Below, in pieces: positions 9,545 through 20,150 of a stretch of 64,000 nt of DNA (positions are counted from its first letter, which is position 1; every line of letters begins with the position of its first letter). Origin of the DNA: Maniola hyperantus (lineage: Eukaryota; Arthropoda; Insecta; Lepidoptera; Nymphalidae); the NCBI RefSeq assembly GCF_902806685.2, contig NC_048539.1, positions 4,104,501 to 4,168,500 on the forward strand, given 5' to 3'. The translations under genes were made by a program, and so were the position numbers. Under the pieces are notes generated by a model. The model did not search any database, was not told the DNA's origin, and saw nothing but the letters and a program-made list of their open reading frames with translations.

Positions 9545-11062
9545 GATTAAGTAGAATTAAAATAGCAACATTAGCACAGAATATAAGAATGAATTCTTTT
9601 GAGATTACTATGTTCATTATTTTAATGTTTCTTATCATTTGGTCTTTGGTCTCGTTAAAATACCAATTAAAGGTGTCAAGCGAGATCGGCTAATAATATT
9701 TTTACAACAATATAAATTCAAACCGCAATTAATTACTTATTCAAATTCAAACTTGAATTTTTACATACAATTTGAACGTCACAATCCGCCATATTTGTGT
9801 TTGGCGGAATGAGCGACATTTTTATATGGAAATCGTTTTTCCCACAATTCTATTGTATGCTGGTAATAACTAGTTGTGAGTCTAATAAAATTATACCACT
9901 TCAGTTATCCGGTTAAGTGATAATTGTGTAATTGTTAATTAAACAAAATATTTTTATTTCTGTCTCTCCGGTCGTTCCTTCATTGCTGAAAATCGTGGTC
10001 CTGGACTTAAAAACTAAACGGCACATTGGAAGAAGGCAAACAAAAGTATGGAATTAGTCACTTTCAAATTATGCAAGATAAATGCTGTACTCTGTAACTG
10101 TCTTATAATATTCCCTGTAGCAGAGGAATGTTTGCCACGCAGTTGTGAAAGGCAGCCCCAGCCTTCCTGGGCGCATACTAGACCAACTGCATTTTGTTCT
10201 TGCCTTCATAATAGAGGTGTCAAAAAATAATGTACCTAATAAATTTATTAAATATATAAATGTATTCAAGATATTCGTTTTTAGATTAAAACAAAATTGA
10301 ATACAATATATAATAAGTAGTGAAAATTTGAGAAAATCCTTCCTAAAAAATAACTCAGGCGTTCGATCTTTGATACGCCGCGCGCGGCGCGACCGAGCGA
10401 CGATATTAGAATAAAATATATTAGGTAGGTACAGCTGAATACAAATATCGTCGCGATTCGACGGTGAATAATTATTACATCGAATTTTCGTATTGGCCTG
10501 TTACATGTTGACAGTGATGATACGAGTATGCGGCTAGTATTTTTATCATTTTGTTTGTTTCGTAATAAATTTTGAATGCAGTTTTATTTATTCGTGAACT
10601 TGAGTGTCGATAAATATTTAATGCGAATAATTGTAATGTAGATTAGGCAAAATAATGTAGATTAGGTACATTTTTGTGTTGTGATAGATTTGTGTCGCGC
10701 GTTAATAATACCTATTATAGTAGATTTGTTCTTTTTGGAAATACTTGCGTCATTTTATAAATCGTATGAGAAAATGTTTTTCAAAGTGTAGGTATTATCA
10801 TACATTTAAGTATTATAGGTAATAGGTTAGGTACGTGAAGTGGTATTGTTCTTTTTAGAAATCATCATCATCATTTTATAATTCGTATGATAATAAATAT
10901 GTAGAAATGTATGATAATAAATATAGTACGTAGTTACCTACTAAAAATATTTTTTATAGGTAACTAGGTAAACTTACCTACCTATTGTATTGTAGGTATC
11001 TACTTGACATTGCTTTATCGTTCTATTTGTTTTTATTTTTACATACATAGGTAGGTACTAGG
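9545..11062. other. No recognised gene
   Basis: AT-rich intergenic or intronic DNA. Minor items: an inverted pair CCGCCA…TGGCGG near 9788-9809, a CG-rich run around 10376-10400 (CGCCGCGCGCGGCGCG), and duplicated 'atgataataaatat' near 10888-10923. No convincing frame. Confidence 0.4.
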
Positions 11063-11064
11063 TA

Positions 11065-11230
11065 CTGTATTCCGCGACAGGTTGAGATGGCAATTGGTGT
11101 ATGAGGCGGGGGTGACACCCCGCACACCCGCACGTCACCCTCGCTCGCCCGCACTGGGTTAGCACAGGGGCCGTGCCGGTGTGCGGGGCATTCCCTCCCC
11201 GATTGCCATTTCGACCTGTCGCGAAGGTAT
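11065..11230. mobile_element. GC-rich foldback MITE, copy 2
   Basis: Inverted ends CCGCGACAGGTTGAGATGGC and GCCATTTCGACCTGTCGCG enclose a second inverted pair (CCCCGCACACCCGCAC and GCCGGTGTGCGGGGC). It is almost entirely foldback and strongly GC-rich in AT-rich surroundings. Its orientation is opposite to the copies at 36.6, 44.3 and 50.7 kb. Confidence 0.85.
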
Positions 11231-11302
11231 GCATTGGGTACCTATTAAGAGTAAGATTTAAAATTTAAATCAATCGAGTTAAATACAAGCTATACCCTAG
11301 TT

Positions 11303-11630
11303 CTCGACCTTATTGACGGTTATGAGAAAGTTGTTTTTTGTCATATTCTTGTTCAGTAGGTATCATTCATAGATTGTTAAAATGTTGTTCCCTATGTCAA
11401 TAAGGTCGGAAATCGCTTGCACCCATTTATCTGCTTGCGCCTCATGGTGAAATCGGTGCAAGCAAATCTCGACCTTATTGACGGTTATGAGAAAGTTGTT
11501 TTTTGTCATATTCTTGCTCAGTATAATTCATAGATTGCTAAAATGCTGTTTTCTGACGTATGTCAATAAGGTCGAAAATCGATTGCACCCATTTTTCTGC
11601 TTGCGCCGCACGGTTCAAGCAATTTTTTTT
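11303..11630. repeat. Tandemly duplicated hairpin element
   Basis: Two head-to-tail copies lie 165 bp apart (starting 11303 and 11468). Each has 13-bp inverted arms CGACCTTATTGAC (11305-11317; 11470-11482) and GTCAATAAGGTCG (11396-11408; 11562-11574), followed by a shared 'gattgcacccatttttctgc' type flank. The copies differ by scattered substitutions and small indels. Confidence 0.9.
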
Positions 11631-11879
11631 TTGTAACAAAATAATGTAACGTTAATAATTATTAAATATTTGTCTGTAACACGTGATAATATTGTGATAC
11701 ACACATGAACCTGTATTTGACACCTCTACTTCATAACACTAGTTTTTGCTTCTTGTCTGATGCATAAAACTTTTGTAAATGGGCTTTCATCGTTAAGCTT
11801 CACTTGATCTACAGTTTTTATACCGGAGCAAACTCTTTAAAGAAAATCAAGTAAGTATTTCTACATCACAAAACCGCAA

Positions 11880-12060
11880 AAAATAATAAAAACATGAAAG
11901 ACTTGTCTGACTGACTGAATGACTGCAGATCTATCAACGCACAGCCTAAACTGCCGGGGTTAGGAATTTGAAATTACGACACTAGATCCAAGTGTTTTGA
12001 AAATTCCCCCCTAAGAGGGGTTAAGAGGGGTTATCTATGAAAATTGGTATTTTGAATTTC
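11880..12060 (+). repeat. Diverged repeat P copy
   Basis: It keeps 'gactgactgaatgactg', 'gatctatcaacgcacagcc' and the CCCCTAAGAGGGG block but has lost much of the rest. Confidence 0.55.
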
Positions 12061-12419
12061 AGCTATAAATGAAGAAATAAGGTAAATATACCAGTTGAAA
12101 AATTAGTCCCTATTTAAAATTTCAAGTTGTGCAAACGGTCCTTCGAACCGGATCTTTTGTAAAAAACACAATCATATTACAAAATTAGCCGTAGAGTAGA
12201 TACTACAAACCTTTCCTAAGGCCGTTGCTACAGCGGTAGTGTCGGGGTTCGATTACGAATTGTTCACGCTCATAGCTCGATGCACGAAACGCCGGCACTA
12301 ATCCGCACTTGCATGCTTGTGAAAGTGAGCTCCGGGCTACATAAGTCACGATTCTCTTACTATTGAAAATCAAAGAAGCCTATCTTCATATATATCCCTA
12401 TTATTATTTTCGCAAAGAC

Positions 12420-12709
12420 GGAAATAGGCCATGTCAAACTACAGGCATAACGAAAATAGGTTCCTGTGATAGTAAAGCAGTGCGGTAGGGGCTTGGATTC
12501 TCTATGGGTAGGGGACAGGGGTGTGATGACGTGACACGAGAAGTCAGTTGTACTACGTAGTAGTACTTGCAAACTCTTTGGTGATTCGTCAATTTGTGAC
12601 AATAGCTGTCACCCCTCCCGCACCGCTCCACTACCGCAGGAGTCTACTCAGAACGGCTATAGTAGCGCGTGTTATGCGTTATGCCTGTAGTTTGACATGG
12701 CCTATTTCC
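12420..12709. mobile_element. MITE with 33-bp perfect terminal inverted repeats
   Basis: 12420-12452 is the exact reverse complement of 12677-12709 (begins GGAAATAGGCCATGTCAAAC, ends …CAGGCATAACG). The ~225-bp interior is GC-richer and holds a TACTACGTAGTA palindrome near 12550. No clear target duplication is visible. Perfect arms imply a recent insertion or gene-conversion between ends. The short overlapping frames here are artefacts of the foldback. Confidence 0.85.
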
Positions 12710-13640
12710 TACTCAGTTATGCGCTATATCTTTGACATAACTTTTGAATTTGTGAATTTGTGTTAGTTTTTGTAATAAGTAATAATAAATAGGTATATTG
12801 CTGAGTTCGGCCAATTGATTAAATTAGCGATTTTTAGTAACTAGAGGTATTAAAAAGGTATTTTATTTATCTACCCTTTCAAAGTCTTGATTAGTCCGTT
12901 TGTCTAGGTAATAAAGCTCAATAACTTTAATAGCGCGATGTAGATTTGAATGATCGCATATTTAGAAGTTTTCAATGTTCATAATTTAGAATCATGCTCT
13001 CTAGCGCCACCCAGATAATACATTTAGGTTCTTACTAATTAATAAAATACGTCCTGTAATAACATCCAAGGATCTTGGAAAATTTATTGCTTAAATGCGG
13101 ATATTACGGCTTTCAAATTGTGAGTAAGTAAATAGAACAAAGTAACTAAGTGCTAAATAGATCGTAATTGTAATAGGTATTAGGTACTAATTATAATACC
13201 TAATTAGTAAATGCCGTTTGGCTGTCAATTATAGCGCTAATCAAGACTGATTTAACACTTCTCCAAAATAAAGGAAGATGATGAAAAATGAGTTTTTTAG
13301 GCAGGAAAATTGTTCGAAAATATTTGATAAGAACAAAATATTGGCTGTTTTACTTAGCGAGTTTTATTTTGAAAAAAAAGTGGCAGCGAGATTATTCTGA
13401 TCCGGGTACGAAGGCTTTAAAGGTGACATCACGATTCACAAGGTAGGTATGTCGTCTTGTCTGTAGTGTTAAAATGACGATTTTGATTACTATTTCATGT
13501 GACTTAAAGTTTATTATGGTTTGGATATTATTCCTGCTTAGATACGTAGTGTATTGAAAGTTTTGTCTGTAAAACCTAAATAAATTAGTGAAATGTTAAT
13601 TTTGCTTCCTAATGTAATGGAACCAATAATGATGGCAATC
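12710..13640. other. No recognised gene
   Basis: AT-rich sequence, no repeat family or frame I can support. Confidence 0.4.
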
Positions 13641-13644
13641 GTCT

Positions 13645-13750
13645 GCCAATCCACACTGGGCCAGCGGCAGCGTGGCAAATGGCCTAAACCATTCTCATTC
13701 TAAGAGGAGAACCATGCTCAGTAGTGGGCCGGCGATGGGTTGATCATGAG
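13645..13750 (+). repeat. SINE body, 3' fragment
   Basis: It contains the body of the same SINE as at 37046: 'gtctgccaatccacactggg', then 'ctcattctaagaggagaacc', 'agtgggccggcgatgggttg' and 'atcatgagatga'. The tRNA head is missing. Confidence 0.7.
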
Positions 13751-13771
13751 ATGAAACCAATAATCCATACT

Positions 13772-14030
13772 CCATACTTAAAATTATAAATGCGAAAGTG
13801 CGTCTGTCTGTCTGCTAGCTTTTCACGGCCCATCTGTTTAACCGATTTTGACTAAATTTAGTACAGAGATAGCCCCGGGGATATTCCCCGGGATGCAATC
13901 CCGGGGAAGGACATAGACATAGACATTTTTATCATACAATTTTTATCCGGGAAAATCAAAGAGCCCACGGGATTTTTAAAACTGAAATCCACGCGAACGA
14001 AGTCGCGGGAATCATCTAGTTACTAGTATG
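13772..14030 (+). repeat. Repeat Q copy
   Basis: Landmarks in order: 'ataaatgcgaaagtg', CTGT microsatellite, 'gctagcttttcacggcccat', 'ccgattttgac', 'aaatcaaagagcccacggga', and the end 'gcgggaatcatctagtta'. It has an internal extra segment with a CCCCGGGG-type foldback near 13874-13905. Confidence 0.75.
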
Positions 14031-15636
14031 TCATAAGTGTTTATTTTTGTGAACTACCTACCTATTAATAATTAGTGTATAGGTACCTATCTCACTTCTG
14101 ATGTCATCAGATGTCCTTTCGATGACCAAACGTAAATTCCGAAGGCTCATTAAACAGTCAGGAAAACTCCCTGGCAAGATAAACAGGTAGGTACAGATTT
14201 ATGACGCAGGAAGGAAACTTAACAGGGTTTTATTCGGCACGATCAGTCTCAAACAAGTATTAAACTATTCAATTGATTAACGATTGAAGATAATGTACTG
14301 CATGCTTATGTCTGTTAATGATGGGGAAACTCGTAAGAATATACCTAACAATAAAATGAAACAAACATCATGCAGGATTCTCGATGAGTACCTTACCTAT
14401 CTTTTATTGGGTAGTTCTGTCTGCTTTTGAACTCTAGAATATATTCTGTACTTTATTATTCTAGTATCTAAGTACACTTGAAAGTTGGATGTTTGTTACT
14501 CCTTCAAGTCACAATAACTGAAACTGGATTTGGCTGAAATTAATATAAAATTATTTAGTAATATGTATATAAAATTATTTAGTAATTTCCTTGAAGTGTA
14601 GGTAAAACACTATCATAAAAATTATAAAAATTATGTAGTCAGCTTGCATTCAAAATGTTTCCTCTATGAAAGAGCAATGAGAAACTTATAATTATTTGAA
14701 GGAAGGCCTCAAAACATGAAGGCTCAAATCAAAACATAGTTAAAATTTCATGCGCAATCGACTACCCAACATGTTTTGTATGCGAGCCAAAATGTACTTT
14801 AAAGCACACATTTCCAGCCCTTGTGCTCAATAATTGGAATTCACTGGGCGTACTGTCAAGGCCGTAAGGTGTATATTTGCATGAGCCTCGTCTTGTAAAC
14901 GTACGACATAGCTCAAGCCAAAGTTGATCAGAGATTCAAAGCGGAGCGTTGCAGCCAGTGGGCATTATTAGGTAATTCCGATCATGGCGGGTTGTGACAC
15001 GCTATCCGATCTGCATACAATTGCAACTTTAACTAGTTTCAAACATCGCAACTTATCTTAATATTCAAATTAGTATGAGGTCACAGTGCAAAGTTGCTTC
15101 CAATAAATAATTGGCCTTGGCGGTAAAACGTAACTAAGCCAACTTGACTCGTGCAGCTTAGCTGACAACATGCTGACAAAATATAGGTGACTCAAGAAGT
15201 CAATTTGTGCAACGCTGTCGTAAACGCATCGACTGGGATATAAAATAAACAATTATTTTGTTTTTAAAAATAACAACAATCGCATGCAAATCTTTTTTAG
15301 TCCCGGAGTGAACCCGGAATCGAAGTAACTAAAAATAGACACTCATTATTTTATTCAATCAATCGAAAGGGTAAATTCCTTTAAGTAATTATAGATGTCT
15401 TTGCCTCCAAGTCTCGTTCTTTTTTTCATCTACCATCTTTTACCTACCCTGCAAAGAGATTCTTTATTCACCTTTTCATTTGTTTTACTGTAAAATTGCG
15501 CCCATGAACCTGACAATATCCATAATATTATGTTTTTAACTATGCAAACAGTTCTATCAAATATTATGCCCTTTAGTACTTAAGAGAGTTAGATCACAAC
15601 ATTTGGCCATCCCTTTCCTGTCTATACAAAATAATA
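14031..15636. other. No recognised gene
   Basis: AT-rich DNA. A GC-richer unique patch at ~14850-15020 has no readable product. A 22-codon frame at 14123-14188 runs into CAG|GTAGGT, which resembles a splice donor, but nothing else supports an exon. Confidence 0.35.
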
Positions 15637-15639
15637 TAT

Positions 15640-15825
15640 TTACACACAGTTAACCACCACCACCATTTCAGCCTGCCTTCGATGAAAAATGTAACCTGCG
15701 GTCGTCCACTCATAAACAGAAGTATTTCCCAAACAGTGCAACCACACCCGGTCCTCACCCTTCTTCATCCAGCCACTTCCCGCCAACCTCTTTATTTCGT
15801 CGGTCCATCTTACAGTACAGCACAA
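15640..15825 (-). pseudogene. RTE LINE C-terminal fragment
   Basis: The minus strand reads RWTDEIKRLAGSGWMKKGED, then VWLHCLGNTSVYEW and YIFHRRQAEMVVVVN. This is the 'RWTDD…AGS.W…G.AYVQQWT' tail of an RTE reverse transcriptase with scattered substitutions. It ends in a short GGT repeat. Only the last ~60 codons remain. Confidence 0.75.
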
Positions 15826-15829
15826 TTTA

Positions 15830-17560
15830 ACAAAATTACACTAGAGCCCCTGATAGAACCATTTGCATAGTTAAATCATGATAGAATGTTTATGAAGATC
15901 CATTAGCACTTGTCTTACTAATTTACAACCTTAGTAGCTTTTTTACGTTACATTGAACCTTAAGCTGTAGGTATATCATGGGAGTGTGATGTTGATTGTT
16001 TAATGCTTTGAATCGTGATGGAACATGGTAGCCCACGCATTAGTTTAGTGCTAATTAAAATTCCGGTTTTGATGTTTAATTCTACCAGGTCTTCATAGTA
16101 TAATATGATATACCTACATAGGTACTTATCCTTTTATGAAATGTGCAAGGTTGATAGAAAGGCAGTTCAAGTAGGTATCTCTACTAACGTTACCGGAAAT
16201 CAAACAATTTTATTATTAGAACTTCATAAGTAGGTACCTACTAACTAATAGGTATTTCTTGATTTTTCATGCGGAGAGTGAATGTTAAAGGTCGTATGAA
16301 GGCTGTTTTACTGAATCTATGGTAAAGACGTGCTACCAATTTCTAATAAGTAGATATTCAATAGCGTAGGTACGCCGTACAGGTACAGGTCTTCCCACAT
16401 TGTACCTACTGACTCAATGATTACTGACTCGATGTCGACTCCACTCCGACTCGACCCACAGTAAAACATGAAAATTTGAACTTTAATTACCGTGTTCCTC
16501 ACGGTGGAATTTTCAACATTGAATCGTTGAAAATCGTCGCACACTAAACACGACATAAAACTCACATTTCCAAGCTTTTGCTTTGCTGAGTCGAATCGAA
16601 GTGAAGTTGGCATCGATCGTGATTACGAAGATCTTAGCTTGTTTCTATTATGTTATGGTATTATGTATGATTTTAAATTAAAGTATTAAAATTATTATAT
16701 TAATTTAATTAAAAATAACAATGAATACACTGAGTTTATGAAATGTACGAGTATGCATGTGCGACGCTGCAGGTTTGAAAGCTTCATCAAAAGCTTATTA
16801 CAATAAATACACCCACAGCTATTTCTGGATGCGGTTACAATTATAATTGTAGATTGATATAAAAAATGGATACAGAATTTACATAGACACAGCTGGGTTA
16901 ACTCGAACAATAGCATGCTTCGGAGATTCAGAAACTTGACTCATATGGTATGCGTGTACGCAAGCCGCCTTCGCCCTCTCGCTTAGCAAGTAACCTTGGA
17001 GAGCTTTCAATCGAGTCAAAGTTGTTAAGAGTCTTGGTATTAGTCACGTGGAGTATGGACCTTAAATTCATTCATAATTACTATTGTCTTGGCCGGATGT
17101 AATATAGGTAATTTGGTTCGAATTATAGAATTCTTTTCAAATTGCACCGGAATTTAAACTAATTAACAAACAGGAAACTAACGTTATTACCGAAACTTAA
17201 GTTTAAAATGAAGTTTAATATAGATAGGTACCTACTTATGCCATTAAATTATAATTGTTTTTGTATCAGAAAAATTTAATAGTCGGTAACTACTTAGTTT
17301 TGTTTGGATTTTATTATTCTTTTTAAAGTATTTATTCGTATAAAATAGCTATAAATTTAAGTGGGTATTATAGAAACAATCTTCTAATAACTCTGTTATG
17401 TATAGTATTAGCTAAAGTATGAATAATGTCAATAATTTTAAGATAATGTTAATACTGCGATAAGATTGCGTAAAGCCATCTTACTTAGGTGTGACTTTGG
17501 ACATCTATCATTATTTGTAAATGAACTTTAACATTCAAAGTTACTGCAGTATTAGGTTTA
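15830..17560. other. No recognised gene
   Basis: AT-rich DNA with a few GC-richer patches (16400-16620, 16940-17010). The minus-strand 98-codon frame at 16317-16613 and others here show no motif I know. Confidence 0.35.
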
Positions 17561-17564
17561 AATA

Positions 17565-17985
17565 CTTCATCATGATTAACCCATCGTCGCCGACCCACTC
17601 TTGAGAACAGGTCTAATCTCAGAATGAGAAAGAAGGATTTATTCCACGCTGACCAATTACTAAGGGTGAGGTCTTTAGAGCGCACTCTGACTTTGCTTAG
17701 ACTTAAGACAGAGTTAAAACGAGACAGACGTATATTTCTCACATAAATGTGTATTGTTTTAATTCAATCTTAAGTCTGAGCAACAGTGATATAAGTCAAT
17801 GCTGAGCAAAGTCAAAATGCTATCTATAGATCATAACTTAAGTGCGGATTGGCAGACTTCACACACTTTTAAAAAACATTATGGAGAACACTCAAACATG
17901 CAGGTTTCCTTACGAAAAGTAGAGGTACGTTCCCGGGATTAAACACCAAATCTCCAGAATAGGAGGCCAACGTCTATTGTTCTTG
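17565..17985 (-). repeat. SINE copy interrupted by a MITE
   Basis: On the minus strand the tRNA-like head and proximal body run from ~17985 to ~17858 (B-box-like GTTTAATCCCGGGAAC, then 'gcaggtttgagtgttctcca' and 'gtctgccaatccgcactt'). The distal body follows at ~17663-17565 ('ttctcattctgagattagac', then 'gggttaatcatgatg'). The two parts adjoin in the 37-kb copy, so the intervening ~190 bp is an insertion. Confidence 0.75.
17666..17857. mobile_element. MITE nested in SINE, TTAA-like target
   Basis: The left arm 'gggtgaggtctttagagcgc' followed by 'ctgactttgcttagacttaa' is imperfectly repeated in inverted form on the right ('tgactttgctcag…cttaagattgaatt' on the minus strand). TTAA abuts the right end and CTAA the left. 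This suggests a piggyBac-type TTAA target, decayed on one side. Confidence 0.6.
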
Positions 17986-17989
17986 TACT

Positions 17990-19385
17990 TGTTCTTCAGA
18001 TAAGGTAGTATTATCTACAAAAAATATCCAAATCACCTTCGTACTTTGTAAGTTAAGTTAATCAACTTTCGCCCCCTCAGAACAAGTGTCGTGACACCAG
18101 ACGACCTCGGCGGGTTTGAATTGATTCGGAATTTATCATGCTCTATCCGAAAAGGCTTGTTAAGTTATTACGTACTTAAATGCCGACACCGAGCACCGTG
18201 TCGCAAAGCAATTATAGTGCCAGATTAGTTGTATACCCCTAGTTTACAAACAAATTATACTTATCAGTTTTTAAAAACTTTAGTTTAGTTTTTGACAAAA
18301 ATATCAAAGTATCAAAACTTGTATCCACAGATGAGTGACTTAGTTTCTCTAATTCGTGAATATATCTCTCTTGTGTTAACATATAGGTACTAGAACCAAC
18401 AAAAAAATATCCCAAGTATTTTATACAATTTTGTATAAAATTCCTTTCACCACTCGTTTTTGGTGTACCTACCTACTTACAAATCACAAAATGATGCATG
18501 ATTGATGCATGTAGAATATCAGATTGGTCTAAACGATGTGTAAGAAATACCATGTTATAATCATCTATGAGTATGTAAGTGATGATATTTTGCAGTCTTA
18601 TGGACGAAACTGGCTACTACTCGTATACTAATCATACAAACTACCGCCAAGGCGCAAGATCCTCTGAGCTGTAAAAGCTCGACCTCAGGTATTTAGAGAC
18701 GTTTGATGCTGCTGTGATTTAACTTATTTTCAGGCCGGGTTCCTTTATAAGAGACTGGTCAACCAATCAGATTTTTAAAAGATTACGTGATAATTTTTTC
18801 ACGTTGATTAAACCTTTTCCTGCACTGAACGCAATGAAATTGTTTAGAAAGATACGTTACGTGCACCCATTTTTTTTCTGGCAGCATTTGCAGCTCTCTT
18901 CAGTCCTCATGGGGTAGGCAGGTATACTTAAATTTAAATAATTTTACTTAAATAGTCTGTGGTACACATTCACAATCACCTCAATATTACGTTAATAAGT
19001 TAGAATAATGTTTCATTACTTTTTTACATCACATAGCGTGATCACATCACATACAAAGTAACGGTACCTATCTGTAAAATTTGCTCACAAATTGCAGCTG
19101 TCTTAATATTATGTAGCTTGTGAAATGAAGATTGATTACAGACTTTTTATATTTAGCAGAACTAAGTTTAAGAGAAGTTTCCCTAACGTGCTCCCCAGCG
19201 CTCTTCATACAATTTTTTTTCGATTTAGTGCACAGTGATATTATACGGCGTATATTCCTCCTACACCAATGATTTATAGTGATCGATTGTATAGTGCACT
19301 ACGAACTTCTCTATAGAACTACATACCTACCAGTCCAACAAAGAACTGAAAGATTTGCCCATTGAACACCACAAACCATAGATAT
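17990..19385. other. No recognised gene
   Basis: AT-rich sequence without a supported frame. 'tagtgcac' and 'gtgcacta' occur near 19217 and 19294 but not as part of a clear element. Confidence 0.35.
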
Positions 19386-19389
19386 TCTG

Positions 19390-19510
19390 TAATTTATTTA
19401 TTTATTTACTGTAGGCACAGGCTTGAGCACTATCTATGATGAAAAGTGATGATGTTGCATAAGATGGTATGCATTTGTCTAGAAGATTCCAATTCTAATT
19501 TCAACCCTGA
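19390..19510 (-). repeat. Possible LINE 3' UTR relic
   Basis: It contains 'aaaagtgatgatgttgcata' and 'agatggtatgcatttgtcta', resembling the 'gtgatgatgcagtctaagat' part of the LINE tail at 3536-3770. Weak, diverged match. Confidence 0.35.
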
Positions 19511-19838
19511 TTGAATGATTGAAACTACATTATAATCTATGAAATAGACAACACCTTAACTTTTAGATCTACTAATGTAGGAGAAGTTTTAGATTTACCT
19601 ATAAAAAATTGTAGAGGTACGCTTTACAGGCGCTCTACAACATTTCTTGCAAAAAAAATAACTTTGGACTGCGAGTAGGATCTTTAATTTCCAATATCTT
19701 TAATAATAAGTTCTTTCTGCTACAGTGAATCACACTTTTTTTCTCATCGACACGATTCCTTATATGCGCCTTAAGCGCCATTTTGGGTAACTGTAATATG
19801 GTCAGTGACCATCACTGGCTACTCGGTATCGAAGGTAA

Positions 19839-20150
19839 ATGAACCAAGGCGCGTGGGATATTCGCCATAGCCGTACAAGGAACCGTCATTTGTTGGAAAC
19901 ATTTCACTTTAACTATGCATTTGGAATTGGCTTACTTAGATTCAATTATATGACGGTTGATCATAGTCGCTGTGATGTAGAATCTTTGCCAAAATACATT
20001 ACAGAAATAGAAACAGAAAGATTTTTATTCAAATATAATTTTTCAAGTGCTTCTACAACTGGCTCGGAATGGTTTATTCCACTAATCGACAATTCACATC
20101 AATGGGTATTTGAGAACTTTTCTTTACAAATTCGCATTGACACTCTCTAG
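19839..20150 (+). CDS. Unidentified 103-residue open frame
   Basis: The frame reads MNQGAWDIRHSRTRNRHLLE through RFLFKYNFSSASTTGSEWFI to a stop at 20148-20150. I do not recognise the family. 'ERFLF…SEWFIPL' loosely recalls the C-terminal region of M1 aminopeptidases, but one short match is not enough. There is no promoter, splice or poly(A) evidence. It may be a chance frame or a gene relic. Confidence 0.2.
   Translation: MNQGAWDIRHSRTRNRHLLETFHFNYAFGIGLLRFNYMTVDHSRCDVESLPKYITEIETERFLFKYNFSSASTTGSEWFIPLIDNSHQWVFENFSLQIRIDTL

Noticed and set aside
11303..11630. CRISPR-like direct repeats
   Set aside because: Only two copies, 165 bp long, with no unique spacers, in a eukaryotic context.
14123..14194. 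Short plus-strand frame (MTKRKFRRLIKQSGKLPGK…) ending at CAG|GTAGGT, like an exon with a splice donor
   Set aside because: Only 22 codons, no convincing acceptor in frame upstream, no related exon nearby; GTAGGT is part of the pervasive texture of this genome.
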